A stretch of 20,779 bases of DNA from a virus, in the IMG/VR virus record IMGVR_UViG_3300017760_000137, positions 1-20,779 of that record; one strand, given 5' to 3'. The notes under the pieces are model-generated. The model was not told the DNA's origin. It saw nothing but the letters and a program-made list of their open reading frames with translations, and searched no databases. Each line of letters opens with the position of its first letter. The stretch's first letter is position 1. Below, in pieces: positions 7,105 to 14,465 of this stretch. The position numbers were made by a program, and so were the translations under genes.

Positions 7105-7466
7105 TACATTTGTTCCAAACTATTTAATATTGTTTTGTTTATCTTAACATTGTTAAATTCTTCATCACTAACATACTTTAAATATACTAAAAAAGTTTTA
7201 AGTATTCCCCAAAACTCTCTTTCTATTTTAAAAAATAACAAAGTACAAGCTGCGTCAACACCAAAAACATTTTGTAGTACAATTAGATGATTAATAACTA
7301 ATCTAGTTTTTAATTCACCTGTTGCCTTGTACTTACGAAATAAGCGTTTAATATACTTAAATCGTTTCACATCCTCATAAAACTCTTTTTCAGAGTCAAA
7401 ATTAGGACAATCATAGTTTTTGATTGCGTAAAACAACCAGTTATCTTTTGTTATCTTACTGAACAT
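7104..7466 (-). CDS. Conserved small phage protein of unknown function
   Basis: This is a 120-residue protein rich in aromatic and basic residues (DNWLFYAIKNYDCPNF at the start). Its centre reads LVINHLIVLQNVFGVDAACT then LLFFKIEREFWG, a block I remember from hypothetical proteins of T4-like marine phages. It is probably all-helical. No catalytic motif is visible, and the hydrophobic parts look like a protein core rather than membrane spans. It overlaps the genes on both sides by one base. Function unknown. Confidence 0.75.
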   Translation of the reverse strand: MFSKITKDNWLFYAIKNYDCPNFDSEKEFYEDVKRFKYIKRLFRKYKATGELKTRLVINHLIVLQNVFGVDAACTLLFFKIEREFWGILKTFLVYLKYVSDEEFNNVKINKTILNSLEQM

Positions 7467-7918
7467 TAAGCAAGCTCTGCATAAACTTTAACAGCGCCGT
7501 TTTCTAATGTTTCGTAATTACCTTTTAACTTTAACTCTCTACCTAATTTATGTTGTATACCATCATCATTAATATCAGAGCCATCAGTGTCTTTACCGAA
7601 ACGACCACCGTGTTGTGTCAAACCAGTTTCAAATTTACCACTCTTGCCTTCTACACTTACAGAGTCTTTGAATACTAAACCGATTGTGCCTAGTCTTTGT
7701 GATAATTGACTTAGCGCAGCCTCTGGTTTAATATATTCTCTGTCTGCAATAGATTTAACAAAAGCATTTACTCTTTCAAGTACAGCAGGTTCATGTATGT
7801 TGTGAACGCCAATAGAACCGTCTTCAATAGATTCTTCGCCACCACCTGCAGTGTTGACACCTTTAGCATCCCCAGCATATCCTTTGTATTCCTTGATATG
7901 TTGTTTAAATGTTTTCAT
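7466..7918 (-). CDS. Candidate capsid-targeted protein (MKTF tag)
   Basis: I place the start at ATG 7918 (150 residues). It follows the upstream stop directly and has a strong ribosome binding site (AAAGGAAACTAAA). The longer frame from 7984 would overlap the upstream gene and lacks this. The N-terminus MKTFKQHIKEYKGYAG closely resembles the T4 IPIII capsid-targeting peptide as I recall it (MKTYQEFIAEA), with a possible cut IKE|Y after Glu10. Next are a Gly-rich acidic linker (TAGGGEESIEDGSIG) and a helical block (ERVNAFVKSIADREYIKPEA). An Asp-rich loop GKDTDGSDINDDGIQ could bind calcium. The C-terminus is beta-like. No enzyme family is recognised. It could be an internal head protein or a core component. 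Confidence 0.8.
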   Translation of the reverse strand: MKTFKQHIKEYKGYAGDAKGVNTAGGGEESIEDGSIGVHNIHEPAVLERVNAFVKSIADREYIKPEAALSQLSQRLGTIGLVFKDSVSVEGKSGKFETGLTQHGGRFGKDTDGSDINDDGIQHKLGRELKLKGNYETLENGAVKVYAELA

Positions 7919-7919
7919 T

Positions 7920-8138
7920 TTAGTTTCCTTTAACTTTTCCCTTAACTTTTTGTAATAACTCGGATGATACCACACCATTGCCATTACCTTTCTTGTTTTC
8001 TTTTCTCATACTTTTAAAAGACTTACCGCCAAGTAAATCTTCTTCAAAGTCATTTACTGATCCCATCTCCTCAAACTGCTCAGAGTGAGGAGTGTTATCA
8101 GCGATTTCGTTTAAGAATTTGTCCATTTCTTTATCCAT
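7920..8138 (-). CDS. Small charged phage protein
   Basis: This is a 72-residue, highly charged protein with an acidic N-terminal half (MDKEMDKFLNEIADNTPHSE, EEMGSVNDFEEDLLGG) and a basic C-terminal half (KSFKSMRKENKKGNG, ending KVKGKVKGN). The split charge suggests that it bridges partners or binds nucleic acid through its tail. KSFKSMRKE resembles KSFKDMRKE near the C-terminus of the 249-residue protein at 9878-10627, so a short module may be shared. It starts one base into the stop of the coiled-coil gene and ends just before the MKTF-tagged gene. No family recognised. Confidence 0.7.
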   Translation of the reverse strand: MDKEMDKFLNEIADNTPHSEQFEEMGSVNDFEEDLLGGKSFKSMRKENKKGNGNGVVSSELLQKVKGKVKGN

Positions 8139-8380
8139 TATGCTAATGAAGCAGAAACTGCCTTATCCTTTTCATTTAATAAAACCTTAGTGTCTTTTTT
8201 CTCTGTGTCAATCATCGGAATGAGTTTATCAATCTGTTGTATCGCACCATATACAGCATTTAAATTATTCTGCTGTGTAGTCAAAGACTTTTTAGTTTTT
8301 TCTATATTAGATGATATAGTGTCAAAATCACTTTGTAATTTTTTTCTTTCATCTTGTAGATAATCTAATTCAATACCCAT
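8138..8380 (-). CDS. Small coiled-coil protein
   Basis: This is an 80-residue protein that is almost wholly a predicted coiled coil by eye, with heptad-spaced hydrophobics in LDYLQDERKKLQSDFDTISS and NIEKTKKSLTTQQNNLNAVY. The part following is IQQIDKLIPMIDTEKKDTK. It has no Cys, no membrane span and no tag. ATG 8380 has AAAGGATATTATT before it, a good ribosome binding site. It lies just after the structural protein at 8398-8859. A scaffold or chaperone-like role is possible. Such short coils also occur as tail-fibre chaperones, but nothing here is specific. Confidence 0.7.
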   Translation of the reverse strand: MGIELDYLQDERKKLQSDFDTISSNIEKTKKSLTTQQNNLNAVYGAIQQIDKLIPMIDTEKKDTKVLLNEKDKAVSASLA

Positions 8381-8397
8381 AATAATATCCTTTCAAA

Positions 8398-8859
8398 TTA
8401 CGAAGTTGTATAACCGTTACCTGCGATTACATTCCAATTACTATTTTTAAATAAACAAGTTACCGTTTCACCTTGAGCGTTTAACAAAATATTAGTATAC
8501 CCTCTTAAATTAGAAGGTGTAATAGTTTGTATGTGTGTGCCTGAAGATGAAGTGTTAATAAATGTTTTTACTTGTCCATCTGAACCATCAGCAAGTGTTA
8601 TTGTTGCAGTACCAGCTGTACCATTTACCTCTGTTATTGCACTAGTCACATCTGCTACAAGTGTAGTTGAACCATCACTTGTTAATGATTGTGAAGCTTG
8701 TGCTAAACCTAAGAAAGATGGTATATTGTTAAATACGTCTTCGGCTGCAATTTTTTTGTTGATTGGTGTTCCAGTAGGATCATCTACTACGTGAAATAAG
8801 TCTGCAGCTGCAATCCCATCACCAAGATTAGAAAGCGCTGTTATTTTTTTATCTGCCAT
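8398..8859 (-). CDS. Virion structural protein (fibre/decoration type)
   Basis: This is a 153-residue protein beginning MADKKITALSNLGDGIAAAD, then LFHVVDDPTGTPINKKI. This head segment recurs at the start of many phage fibre and appendage proteins. The remainder is Thr/Ser/Gly/Ala-rich beta-type sequence (TEVNGTAGTATITLADGSDG, then a KTFINTSSSG stretch) and ends in a short module with NWNVIAGNGYTTS. No Cys except one near the end, no signal peptide and no capsid tag. It has its own 109-base leader with stem-loops and a possible weak late promoter, so it can be expressed apart from its neighbours. Virion location is inferred from sequence style and from my memory of related marine-phage proteins. 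Confidence 0.75.
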   Translation of the reverse strand: MADKKITALSNLGDGIAAADLFHVVDDPTGTPINKKIAAEDVFNNIPSFLGLAQASQSLTSDGSTTLVADVTSAITEVNGTAGTATITLADGSDGQVKTFINTSSSGTHIQTITPSNLRGYTNILLNAQGETVTCLFKNSNWNVIAGNGYTTS

Positions 8860-8874
8860 TTTTTTCTCCTATAA

Positions 8875-8911
8875 ACCCTTTCGGGTATGCTACTCTAGGT
8901 ATGTTCCTAGA
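8875..8911 (-). promoter_or_regulatory. Two stem-loops in the leader of the structural gene
   Basis: In the transcript of the gene starting at 8859, CTAGAG... is preceded by a 6 bp stem TCTAGG/CCTAGA (8894-8899 with 8906-8911, 6-base loop). A 4 bp stem ACCC-GAAA-GGGT with a GNRA tetraloop follows (8875-8886), ending a few bases before the AGGAG ribosome binding site. They may stabilise the mRNA 5' end or modulate translation. Role inferred. Confidence 0.45.
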
Positions 8912-8925
8912 TCACTTTGTTAATA

Positions 8926-8933
8926 TATTTAGT
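8926..8933 (-). promoter_or_regulatory. Possible degenerate late promoter
   Basis: The minus strand reads ACTAAATA, two mismatches from TATAAATA. It sits 67 bases before the ATG at 8859, close to the 59-60 base spacing seen for two perfect copies. Weak; it rests mainly on position. Confidence 0.25.
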
Positions 8934-8934
8934 A

Positions 8935-8953
8935 GGGCGCCCAAAGAGCGCCC
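8935..8953 (-). terminator. GC-rich hairpin after the 113-residue gene
   Basis: A GC-rich inverted repeat (GGGCGC with GCGCCC, 7-base loop) lies 16 bases past the stop at 8969 in a region otherwise very AT-rich. The tail that follows is A/U-rich (TACTAAATATATT), not a clean U run, so termination may be partial. It separates two structural genes. Confidence 0.55.
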
Positions 8954-8968
8954 CCTAATATTATAATA

Positions 8969-9310
8969 TTAGTTTGATGTTAAGCACACTAGAGTCTCTG
9001 CTTGTACTCTACTTGCTCTGCCACCAGAACCTTGTTTTCTTAATACCCAACCACTGTGTGCGCCAGTCACTTTTAATAAAGTAGAACCGTCTTGCGACAA
9101 TTGTCCTGCACTAGCTTCAGAAGCCGAGATATTGAATAAACCAAGTTTTGCACCTGTAATAAACTGACTGAAAGTTTCGTTTTTGTATAACTTACCAGCT
9201 GCAGCGTTATTACCAGTGTGCATATTCGCCGCTGTCGGCGACTTGTTTACGTAAAGAAGTGACCATAAAGGTGCACTTCCTCCACTATCTGTTTTTGCCC
9301 AACTTGACAT
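8969..9310 (-). CDS. Small virion structural protein
   Basis: This is a 113-residue protein beginning MSSWAKTDSGGSAPLWSLLY. Its C-terminus reads GAHSGWVLRKQGSGGRASRV then QAETLVCLTSN. I recall the GWVLR..G.GGRA.RVQ.ETLV ending from small structural proteins repeated in T4-like marine phages, with the MSSW start also typical. The composition (Gly/Ser/Ala-rich, beta-like) suits a capsid-decoration or tail protein, but the exact virion position is unknown to me. It has a perfect late promoter core 59 bases before its ATG and a GC-rich hairpin after its stop, so it is probably a highly expressed single-gene late transcript with some read-through. Confidence 0.8.
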   Translation of the reverse strand: MSSWAKTDSGGSAPLWSLLYVNKSPTAANMHTGNNAAAGKLYKNETFSQFITGAKLGLFNISASEASAGQLSQDGSTLLKVTGAHSGWVLRKQGSGGRASRVQAETLVCLTSN

Positions 9311-9368
9311 AATTTTCTCTCCTATTTAAATATTAGTTAATAGTACTCAATTTGTTGATATAATGCTA

Positions 9369-9376
9369 TATTTATA
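9369..9376 (-). promoter_or_regulatory. T4-type late promoter core TATAAATA
   Basis: The minus strand reads CTTATAAATATAGC. The core lies three bases after the stop of the HAD gene (9380) and 59 bases before the ATG at 9310, in a 69 bp gap. It abuts the stem-loop at 9376-9395. Confidence 0.75.
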
Positions 9377-9395
9377 AGACTAAAAACCTAGTCTT
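9376..9395 (-). terminator. Stem-loop over the HAD gene stop codon
   Basis: A 7 bp stem AAGACTA/TAGTCTT (9389-9395 with 9376-9382, 6-base loop) includes the TAG stop of the HAD gene and ends exactly where the late promoter core begins. There is no U run after it. It may be a weak terminator or may protect the 3' end of the upstream transcript. Confidence 0.4.
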
Positions 9396-9874
9396 TTTAA
9401 TTGTTGTATTGTTTTTGATGTTGATGTATGATGAATACCTATACCACCTGACATATTAAAATCTCTTATGTTTTTTTCGTAATCATCAATTAGAATTGCT
9501 GGTTTACCTCTTTTTGCAAAGAGTTTCTTTTCTCTTCTTTTTACAAGGTTAACTTTCTGTGAGTTAACCATATTAACATTTTTTCTTAACCATGCTCTTT
9601 TACCTGGTATGCAGTTAGGGTCAAAATTTTCTTCTACGTATGCACTTAAAATATGTGGGTCATGTTTAGATATATAAGACCATAATTGCTTACCACCTTG
9701 CATCCAAGGTAGGTCATACCAGAAGTTTTTATTTTGTAAGATAAGTGACCACTTTTGTTTAGATGAGGGTATATTCATCCATCTGTTGATAGACATACCT
9801 GTTGTCTTAACGGCTGCAGTTTTAAAGTCTGCTAGTACACCATCCATATCGCAATAGATGATTGGTTTATCCAC
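9380..9874 (-). CDS. HAD-family 5'-nucleotidase-like protein
   Basis: This is a 164-residue HAD-superfamily phosphatase of the 5'(3')-deoxyribonucleotidase type. Motif I is YCDMDGVLADF, with Asp9 as nucleophile and Asp11 as acid/base. Motif II is Ser77 in HILSAYVEE. Motif III is a Lys in the basic VKRREKK segment (111-117), and motif IV is ILIDDYEKN with Asp130 and Asp131. All four motifs are present, so it should be active. The reaction expected is dephosphorylation of (d)NMPs in the cytoplasm, which would tune nucleotide pools during infection. Polynucleotide 3'-phosphatase activity, as in the HAD half of T4 Pnkp, is an alternative. It lacks the N-terminal capsid tag of its neighbours. It follows the 249-residue gene with a short gap and is the last gene before a late promoter. 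Confidence 0.85.
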   Translation of the reverse strand: MDKPIIYCDMDGVLADFKTAAVKTTGMSINRWMNIPSSKQKWSLILQNKNFWYDLPWMQGGKQLWSYISKHDPHILSAYVEENFDPNCIPGKRAWLRKNVNMVNSQKVNLVKRREKKLFAKRGKPAILIDDYEKNIRDFNMSGGIGIHHTSTSKTIQQLKRLGF

Positions 9875-9877
9875 GAT

Positions 9878-10627
9878 TTAGATTCTCTCTGATTGTGGTT
9901 CAGTATCTACGGATGCAATTTTTTTACCTGTCATAGTCTTATTCATTTCTTTTCTCATATCTTTAAATGATTTTTCATTTTCAGGTTTGCCTAGTTTCTT
10001 TTGCATTTCTGCTTTTGATTCACCGTATTTTGTTTTAAATTGTTCAGCAGATAAATCTTTCATATCAATGGCGATCTCTTTCATTCTACCCTCTTTGATA
10101 GGTTTAATGATTTGTTTTTCACCATCTTTTGCTTTTTGCACTTTAGCTTGATTTATCTTTTCACCTTTATCGTCAGGCATTACTTTTTCACTTTTCATTG
10201 CCTTTTCTAAAGAGTCTGCTTGTTTGCTGTGAAGTGCTGTTGCCTTTTTAAGACCTGCAACTACTTTTTTAATATCGCCAGCGTCTTTATTATTTAAAGT
10301 CTCTTTTACGTTTGTTGAGATTGCTTTTCTTCTTTTGTGAAGATACTTATCAGTAGAATCAACATCACCATCGTTGTCAATGTCTTTGTCTTTTCTGTCG
10401 TCAAATTTTTTCTTAACAGCGTCTTTGTTTACTGGGTCTAATTTACTTTCACTTACAACTTTAGCAGCTGCGTCTGCAAGTGAACCTGGTTTAGTACCTA
10501 AGTATTTTTTCTCTGTTGTTAATTTAACATCTGATTTAAATGTTCTGTCTATCGTTGGCTGCTCTGAAGCTATTTTTGTAGAGAGTTCTTCAATGCTGCC
10601 TTTTTTACTATCTAAATATTTACTCAT
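9878..10627 (-). CDS. Repeat-bearing Lys-rich protein with EF-hand-like loop
   Basis: This is a 249-residue, very Lys-rich protein. Two N-terminal repeats are visible: KYLDSKKGSIEELSTKIASE (3-22) and KYLGTKPGSLADAAAKVVSE (41-60). A 12-residue calcium-loop match follows, DIDNDGDVDSTD with ligands Asp82, 84, 86, 88, 90 and 93 and Gly87, just before KYLHKRRKAI. Then come a helical module (IKKVVAGLKKATALHSKQAD) and a LSAEQFKTKYGES module, both echoed in the 325-residue neighbour. It ends with KSFKDMRKEMNK. No catalytic motif is seen. I recall KYL..KPGSL repeats from marine T4-like phages. A scaffold or internal head role would fit, as inference. It overlaps the upstream stop by one base. Confidence 0.8.
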   Translation of the reverse strand: MSKYLDSKKGSIEELSTKIASEQPTIDRTFKSDVKLTTEKKYLGTKPGSLADAAAKVVSESKLDPVNKDAVKKKFDDRKDKDIDNDGDVDSTDKYLHKRRKAISTNVKETLNNKDAGDIKKVVAGLKKATALHSKQADSLEKAMKSEKVMPDDKGEKINQAKVQKAKDGEKQIIKPIKEGRMKEIAIDMKDLSAEQFKTKYGESKAEMQKKLGKPENEKSFKDMRKEMNKTMTGKKIASVDTEPQSERI

Positions 10628-11604
10628 TACTTCTTTCCTTTTTTAGCTGCACGAGCCTTTTTCGCCAAATCAGCGTCAGCTGTGTAGTATGCTTTTCCTT
10701 TTGTGATGAACGCATTAACTCTAGCAAATGCCCATTGTTGTGGCGTTGTACCAGGTCTATGTCCACCTTTCCATGCAGCCATACCCCTATTGTACACTTG
10801 TTTTAAAATGCCATAAGGTATGCCTGACTTTTCAGATTTATTTTTTATGCCTTCAATCTGTTTTTCATCTATTTGTTGCATTTCTTTTTCTTTCTTTGGT
10901 TCTTTTTCTGAAGTTAATCTAGCTGCTCTTTCTTTATTTTTTAAGTCATCTAGTTTTAACTTCATTGTTTCTAAATCACTCTTTGCAATTGCAAGAGGTG
11001 TTTTCTGTTTTGGATCACCAACATCCATACTATTAACTTTATTATTTTTATCTGTAATTCTATTTTGTAAATCAGATATTCTTTGAGCAGGTGTTTGTTC
11101 TACTTCAGTAATACCCACTTTCTTTTTAACAATATTTGTTGCCGTAGCGTATCTTACTGCGTCACCTTTTTCTTTACCATATCTGTCTTTAAAATCTTTT
11201 TTAGGTAAATCATCTGCCATCTTATGTACTTTTTTTACCTGACCTTTTGTCAAGTCTGCTTCTTTGACAGCCTTTTTTAGCATATCTCTCTGACCAGCAT
11301 GAGCGTCTGAAGCCTTATCTAATTTAGATATAACTTTTTTAACAACTGATAAATCTTGGTTGTCTAAGCCTTCTTTAAACTTAATATTACCTTTTAAAAT
11401 GTCTGAAGTGACTTCTATCTCTCTGACACCATCTCTCTTTAATTGTGCCATTTTGTCATCTGCTGACTTCTTATCTTTATAAGGTATTGCAAATCTTTTT
11501 TTGTTTAATGGATCTCTATATCTTACTACAAAGACCTGTGTAAATTCATTTACTTGATTTACTTGTTCTCGTAATTCTTGCCAACTTATTCTATATCTAC
11601 TCAT
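10627..11604 (-). CDS. Modular Lys-rich phage protein, possible capsid tag
   Basis: This is a 325-residue basic protein. The start MSRYRISWQELREQVNQ may be a longer form of the N-terminal tag, with a possible protease site LRE|Q after residue 14. Residues ~20-80 form a small mixed domain (VFVVRYRDPLNKKRFAIPYK). Next come the module VVKKVISKLDKASDAHAGQR and the module LPKKDFKDRYGKEKGDAVRY. Both have counterparts in the 249-residue protein and the second also in the 953-residue protein. A long charged coiled-coil stretch follows. The C-terminal domain reads GIPYGILKQVYNRGMAAWK then GGHRPGTTPQQWAFARVNAF, a block I recall from several marine-phage proteins, of unknown function. There are no enzyme motifs. 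It lies between the 953- and 249-residue genes with one-base overlaps. Confidence 0.8.
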   Translation of the reverse strand: MSRYRISWQELREQVNQVNEFTQVFVVRYRDPLNKKRFAIPYKDKKSADDKMAQLKRDGVREIEVTSDILKGNIKFKEGLDNQDLSVVKKVISKLDKASDAHAGQRDMLKKAVKEADLTKGQVKKVHKMADDLPKKDFKDRYGKEKGDAVRYATATNIVKKKVGITEVEQTPAQRISDLQNRITDKNNKVNSMDVGDPKQKTPLAIAKSDLETMKLKLDDLKNKERAARLTSEKEPKKEKEMQQIDEKQIEGIKNKSEKSGIPYGILKQVYNRGMAAWKGGHRPGTTPQQWAFARVNAFITKGKAYYTADADLAKKARAAKKGKK

Positions 11605-14465
11605 TAGTTATTTACCTTTGCCCCTGCTCTCCACTGATAACAAGACCAGTATCGTGCTTTCCATTTCGGCCCTGGAGTATCACATCTATGTCTTGCTCTG
11701 AAGCTTCGTCTTCTTGCAGGATCATCTCTCTTAATACTCAAACCTGTTGTATCACCAAAAGAAACTTTTACTACTTTACCTGTTTCGCCTTTTACATAAA
11801 CATAAAACTTTTTAGAACCACCTCTAATCGGGTCGTTTAGTTTTACCTTTTTGCCTTGATATTCGGCCTCTTGTAAAGGTTCTGACTCGTGTTCAAATAA
11901 ACACTCGTCACATTTCTTATCAAACTCTTCATCAAATTGTTTAAAACTTTTCACTTCTATATTTTCTCCGATACTCTTTCTGACTTCTTCTTTTTCATCG
12001 CCATGTTTTGATTTAAAGTCTTCTTTTGTTAGAGTTTTAATATCTCTACTATATTCTTTAAATCTACTTTTGACAATCTCGTCATTTGTATCAACAACTT
12101 TGTTGATCATTTTTTCGTAGGTTTCTTCTAATTTAGATTCCCACTCATCACCGTATCGTCCCTTATATTTATCTATTGTTTCATCGCTATTTCGCCACTC
12201 TTCAATGTCTTTTAATTCTACTTTATTAATCATTTTAATCTTCTTACCAGAGACTTGTATTTTGTTATTTTCTGGATTACTAGGGGTATATGTTGTGCCT
12301 TGAAACTTAGGATCATAATTAGTTTCACCTGGTGTAATAGATGAAGTGTATTTTGCATAATCATGCCCTATATCGTATGCCTCAGGCATACCCATATCTG
12401 TAAGACCCATATTTACTTTTTCAGTCTCTTTATTATTTTTGTTAATTTTTAGTTCACCATACATCTGTTTAAACTTTTTCGTGTACTTACTAGGTTTAGT
12501 CTTTGCACCTTTATCAGCACTTGTTTGTTTGTAGGCTGCAGGATCATCATCTCTCATTTTAGATTGTTTGTCTAATTGAGACTTATGTTGTTTTGCCTTA
12601 TCTTTTGAAAGACCTTTTACATATTTTTTAGGTAGACCTGTCTCTTTATCTTCAGGCGATTTCTTAATTGAACCACCTTTATCATAGTACTTTGGATCTC
12701 TTTTATATTTGTGTTTAGCAATTTTCTTTGCTCTTTCTTCTAACTCAATAGGATATACTGGCGTTTCCATAATATTATGTAACCAACATCTATGTAATTG
12801 ACTATCAACATCTTCTAAAGTCACATAGTTTGTTCCTCTTCTTATAACTATACCAGTTATACCATTTTGTATATCGTCAACTATATCTCCTATTTCATAG
12901 ATATGTTCACTGATATACTGATCTCTTAATGTCATCTTTTCTAATTCTTCTCTTGTTGAAGCAGTTATGAAAGGTTTAAATCTTAATGCACCTGCACCAG
13001 CGTCATGGTTGACACCTGCAGCCAATTGCATACCTTTTCTTACATCTTTGAATAATTGTAAACCTTTATTTGAATTACCAAATGATGAAGGTAAACCTTT
13101 TTTAAATATATCGTAGTTGTCTGATTTAGCGGCAGTTCTCATTTTACTTGCACTCATACCTGTTGCACCATCAGCGTCTGGATCTCTTTCACCAGCAGAT
13201 ACAATATTGATTTTATCATAATTATAGAAACCATGTCTACTTCTTATGTTATTGTATTTCTTAATTGTTGTTTCAAATTCTCTTACTCTATCACTACCAA
13301 CTACCATAGATAATTCTGTTGTACCTCTATTGTATAGATCGGTTACTATTTCAAATACACTATTAGATTTACTTACAATAATATTTCTAGCGTGTCTAGG
13401 AAACATTTGTTTCATTGCCTGTATTTTTTGTCTATATGATAAAGGATTCTTTGCACTATCCTCTGACTTACTTACAAAGATATAATAGTTATCTGCTCTA
13501 ACTTGCGATAACTTATTCATAAGTTTTTCATGTCCGATTGTTGGTGGATTGAATCGACCAAAGGTAAACGCTATATGTCTACCTTTGGCCTCTTTTATTT
13601 TAGATAATGATTTCAGTTCATCTGGTGTTATTTTCCCGTCATCCATAATGTCGTTCAAATGTTTAAAGAATTTGAGATAATGATACTTCTCTAACATTTT
13701 ATAAATTACATTTTTAGGAAGTCGGTTCTTAACGCCAAACTTTCTGATTTCTTCTGGTGACATATCAGCCGCAAAAGAGTCTTTCCTATCTTGTACGGTC
13801 TTGTCACCAATATCAATTAGAGTGTTAATAGAGTCTGTAATTTCAGCTAACTTCTTAGCAACTAATGTACTCAACCCATCTATATCAGATGAGGTAAGCC
13901 TTGATAGTTCCTCATAATCAATAATATCTCGAGCCAATTCACCTTTAACAACATCTATTTCAGAAACACGTTTCTGAAAATCCGCTAGATATTTTTCAGG
14001 TTCGAAGGTGCCAGGTTCTGGTCTTTTGATAAACTTATTATCGTCTATGTCAAAAGTACCATCTGCCATGTCCCTTGCCTTACTAAATGTAGCAGGATCT
14101 ATGATAGAAAAGTAGTTTACAGGATGATCGGTGCCGGGTATTGTTTCACCATTTATTTCGCCTTGATATTCTCTTATTTTTTCATGTACCTTTTCTTGTT
14201 CTTCCTGTGAACCAGGTATATCAAATAAGATATTTACATCTAAATCAGCGTCATCTCTATATTGTTTTGTTAGTATAGAACCAATTAAGGTATACTTAAC
14301 TACTTTCCCAAATTTTTCAAATGTTTTAATTCCGTCTATTATTTGTTTTCTTACAGCAGGCTTTAAACTAGGATTACTTGTATCTGGATTATCAAATACA
14401 GGTCTTGCGTATGTCTTTCTAGGTATGTCTATAATAGACTCTTTTATAAAATCTTTAAATCTCAT
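11604..14465 (-). CDS. Multidomain protein: Pol-beta-type NTase + NMNAT/cytidylyltransferase-like + C-terminal basic domain
   Basis: This is a 953-residue protein. The N-terminus MRFKDFIKES has the shared tag (possible cut IKE|S after Glu9). Domain 1 (about 40-130) is a Pol-beta-type nucleotidyltransferase: LIGSILTKQYRDDADLDVNI, with Gly62-Ser63 and Asp74/Asp76. Domain 2 (about 296-460) is an HxGH-class adenylyl/cytidylyltransferase resembling NMNAT: FTFGRFNPPTIGHEKL (TIGH 309-312), VVGSDRVREF (388-397) and SASKMR (438-443) in place of ISGTxxR. The middle (about 590-860) is charged and low complexity, with FKSKHGDEKEEVRK matching modules of the two genes downstream. The last 69 residues form a basic Cys/Trp-rich domain (RARHRCDTPGPKWKARYWSC). 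Possible protease sites IKE|A (292) and LQE|A (866) fall at domain borders. Expected products are nucleotide transfer or NAD synthesis; substrates are unknown. Confidence 0.85.
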   Translation of the reverse strand: MRFKDFIKESIIDIPRKTYARPVFDNPDTSNPSLKPAVRKQIIDGIKTFEKFGKVVKYTLIGSILTKQYRDDADLDVNILFDIPGSQEEQEKVHEKIREYQGEINGETIPGTDHPVNYFSIIDPATFSKARDMADGTFDIDDNKFIKRPEPGTFEPEKYLADFQKRVSEIDVVKGELARDIIDYEELSRLTSSDIDGLSTLVAKKLAEITDSINTLIDIGDKTVQDRKDSFAADMSPEEIRKFGVKNRLPKNVIYKMLEKYHYLKFFKHLNDIMDDGKITPDELKSLSKIKEAKGRHIAFTFGRFNPPTIGHEKLMNKLSQVRADNYYIFVSKSEDSAKNPLSYRQKIQAMKQMFPRHARNIIVSKSNSVFEIVTDLYNRGTTELSMVVGSDRVREFETTIKKYNNIRSRHGFYNYDKINIVSAGERDPDADGATGMSASKMRTAAKSDNYDIFKKGLPSSFGNSNKGLQLFKDVRKGMQLAAGVNHDAGAGALRFKPFITASTREELEKMTLRDQYISEHIYEIGDIVDDIQNGITGIVIRRGTNYVTLEDVDSQLHRCWLHNIMETPVYPIELEERAKKIAKHKYKRDPKYYDKGGSIKKSPEDKETGLPKKYVKGLSKDKAKQHKSQLDKQSKMRDDDPAAYKQTSADKGAKTKPSKYTKKFKQMYGELKINKNNKETEKVNMGLTDMGMPEAYDIGHDYAKYTSSITPGETNYDPKFQGTTYTPSNPENNKIQVSGKKIKMINKVELKDIEEWRNSDETIDKYKGRYGDEWESKLEETYEKMINKVVDTNDEIVKSRFKEYSRDIKTLTKEDFKSKHGDEKEEVRKSIGENIEVKSFKQFDEEFDKKCDECLFEHESEPLQEAEYQGKKVKLNDPIRGGSKKFYVYVKGETGKVVKVSFGDTTGLSIKRDDPARRRSFRARHRCDTPGPKWKARYWSCYQWRAGAKVNN

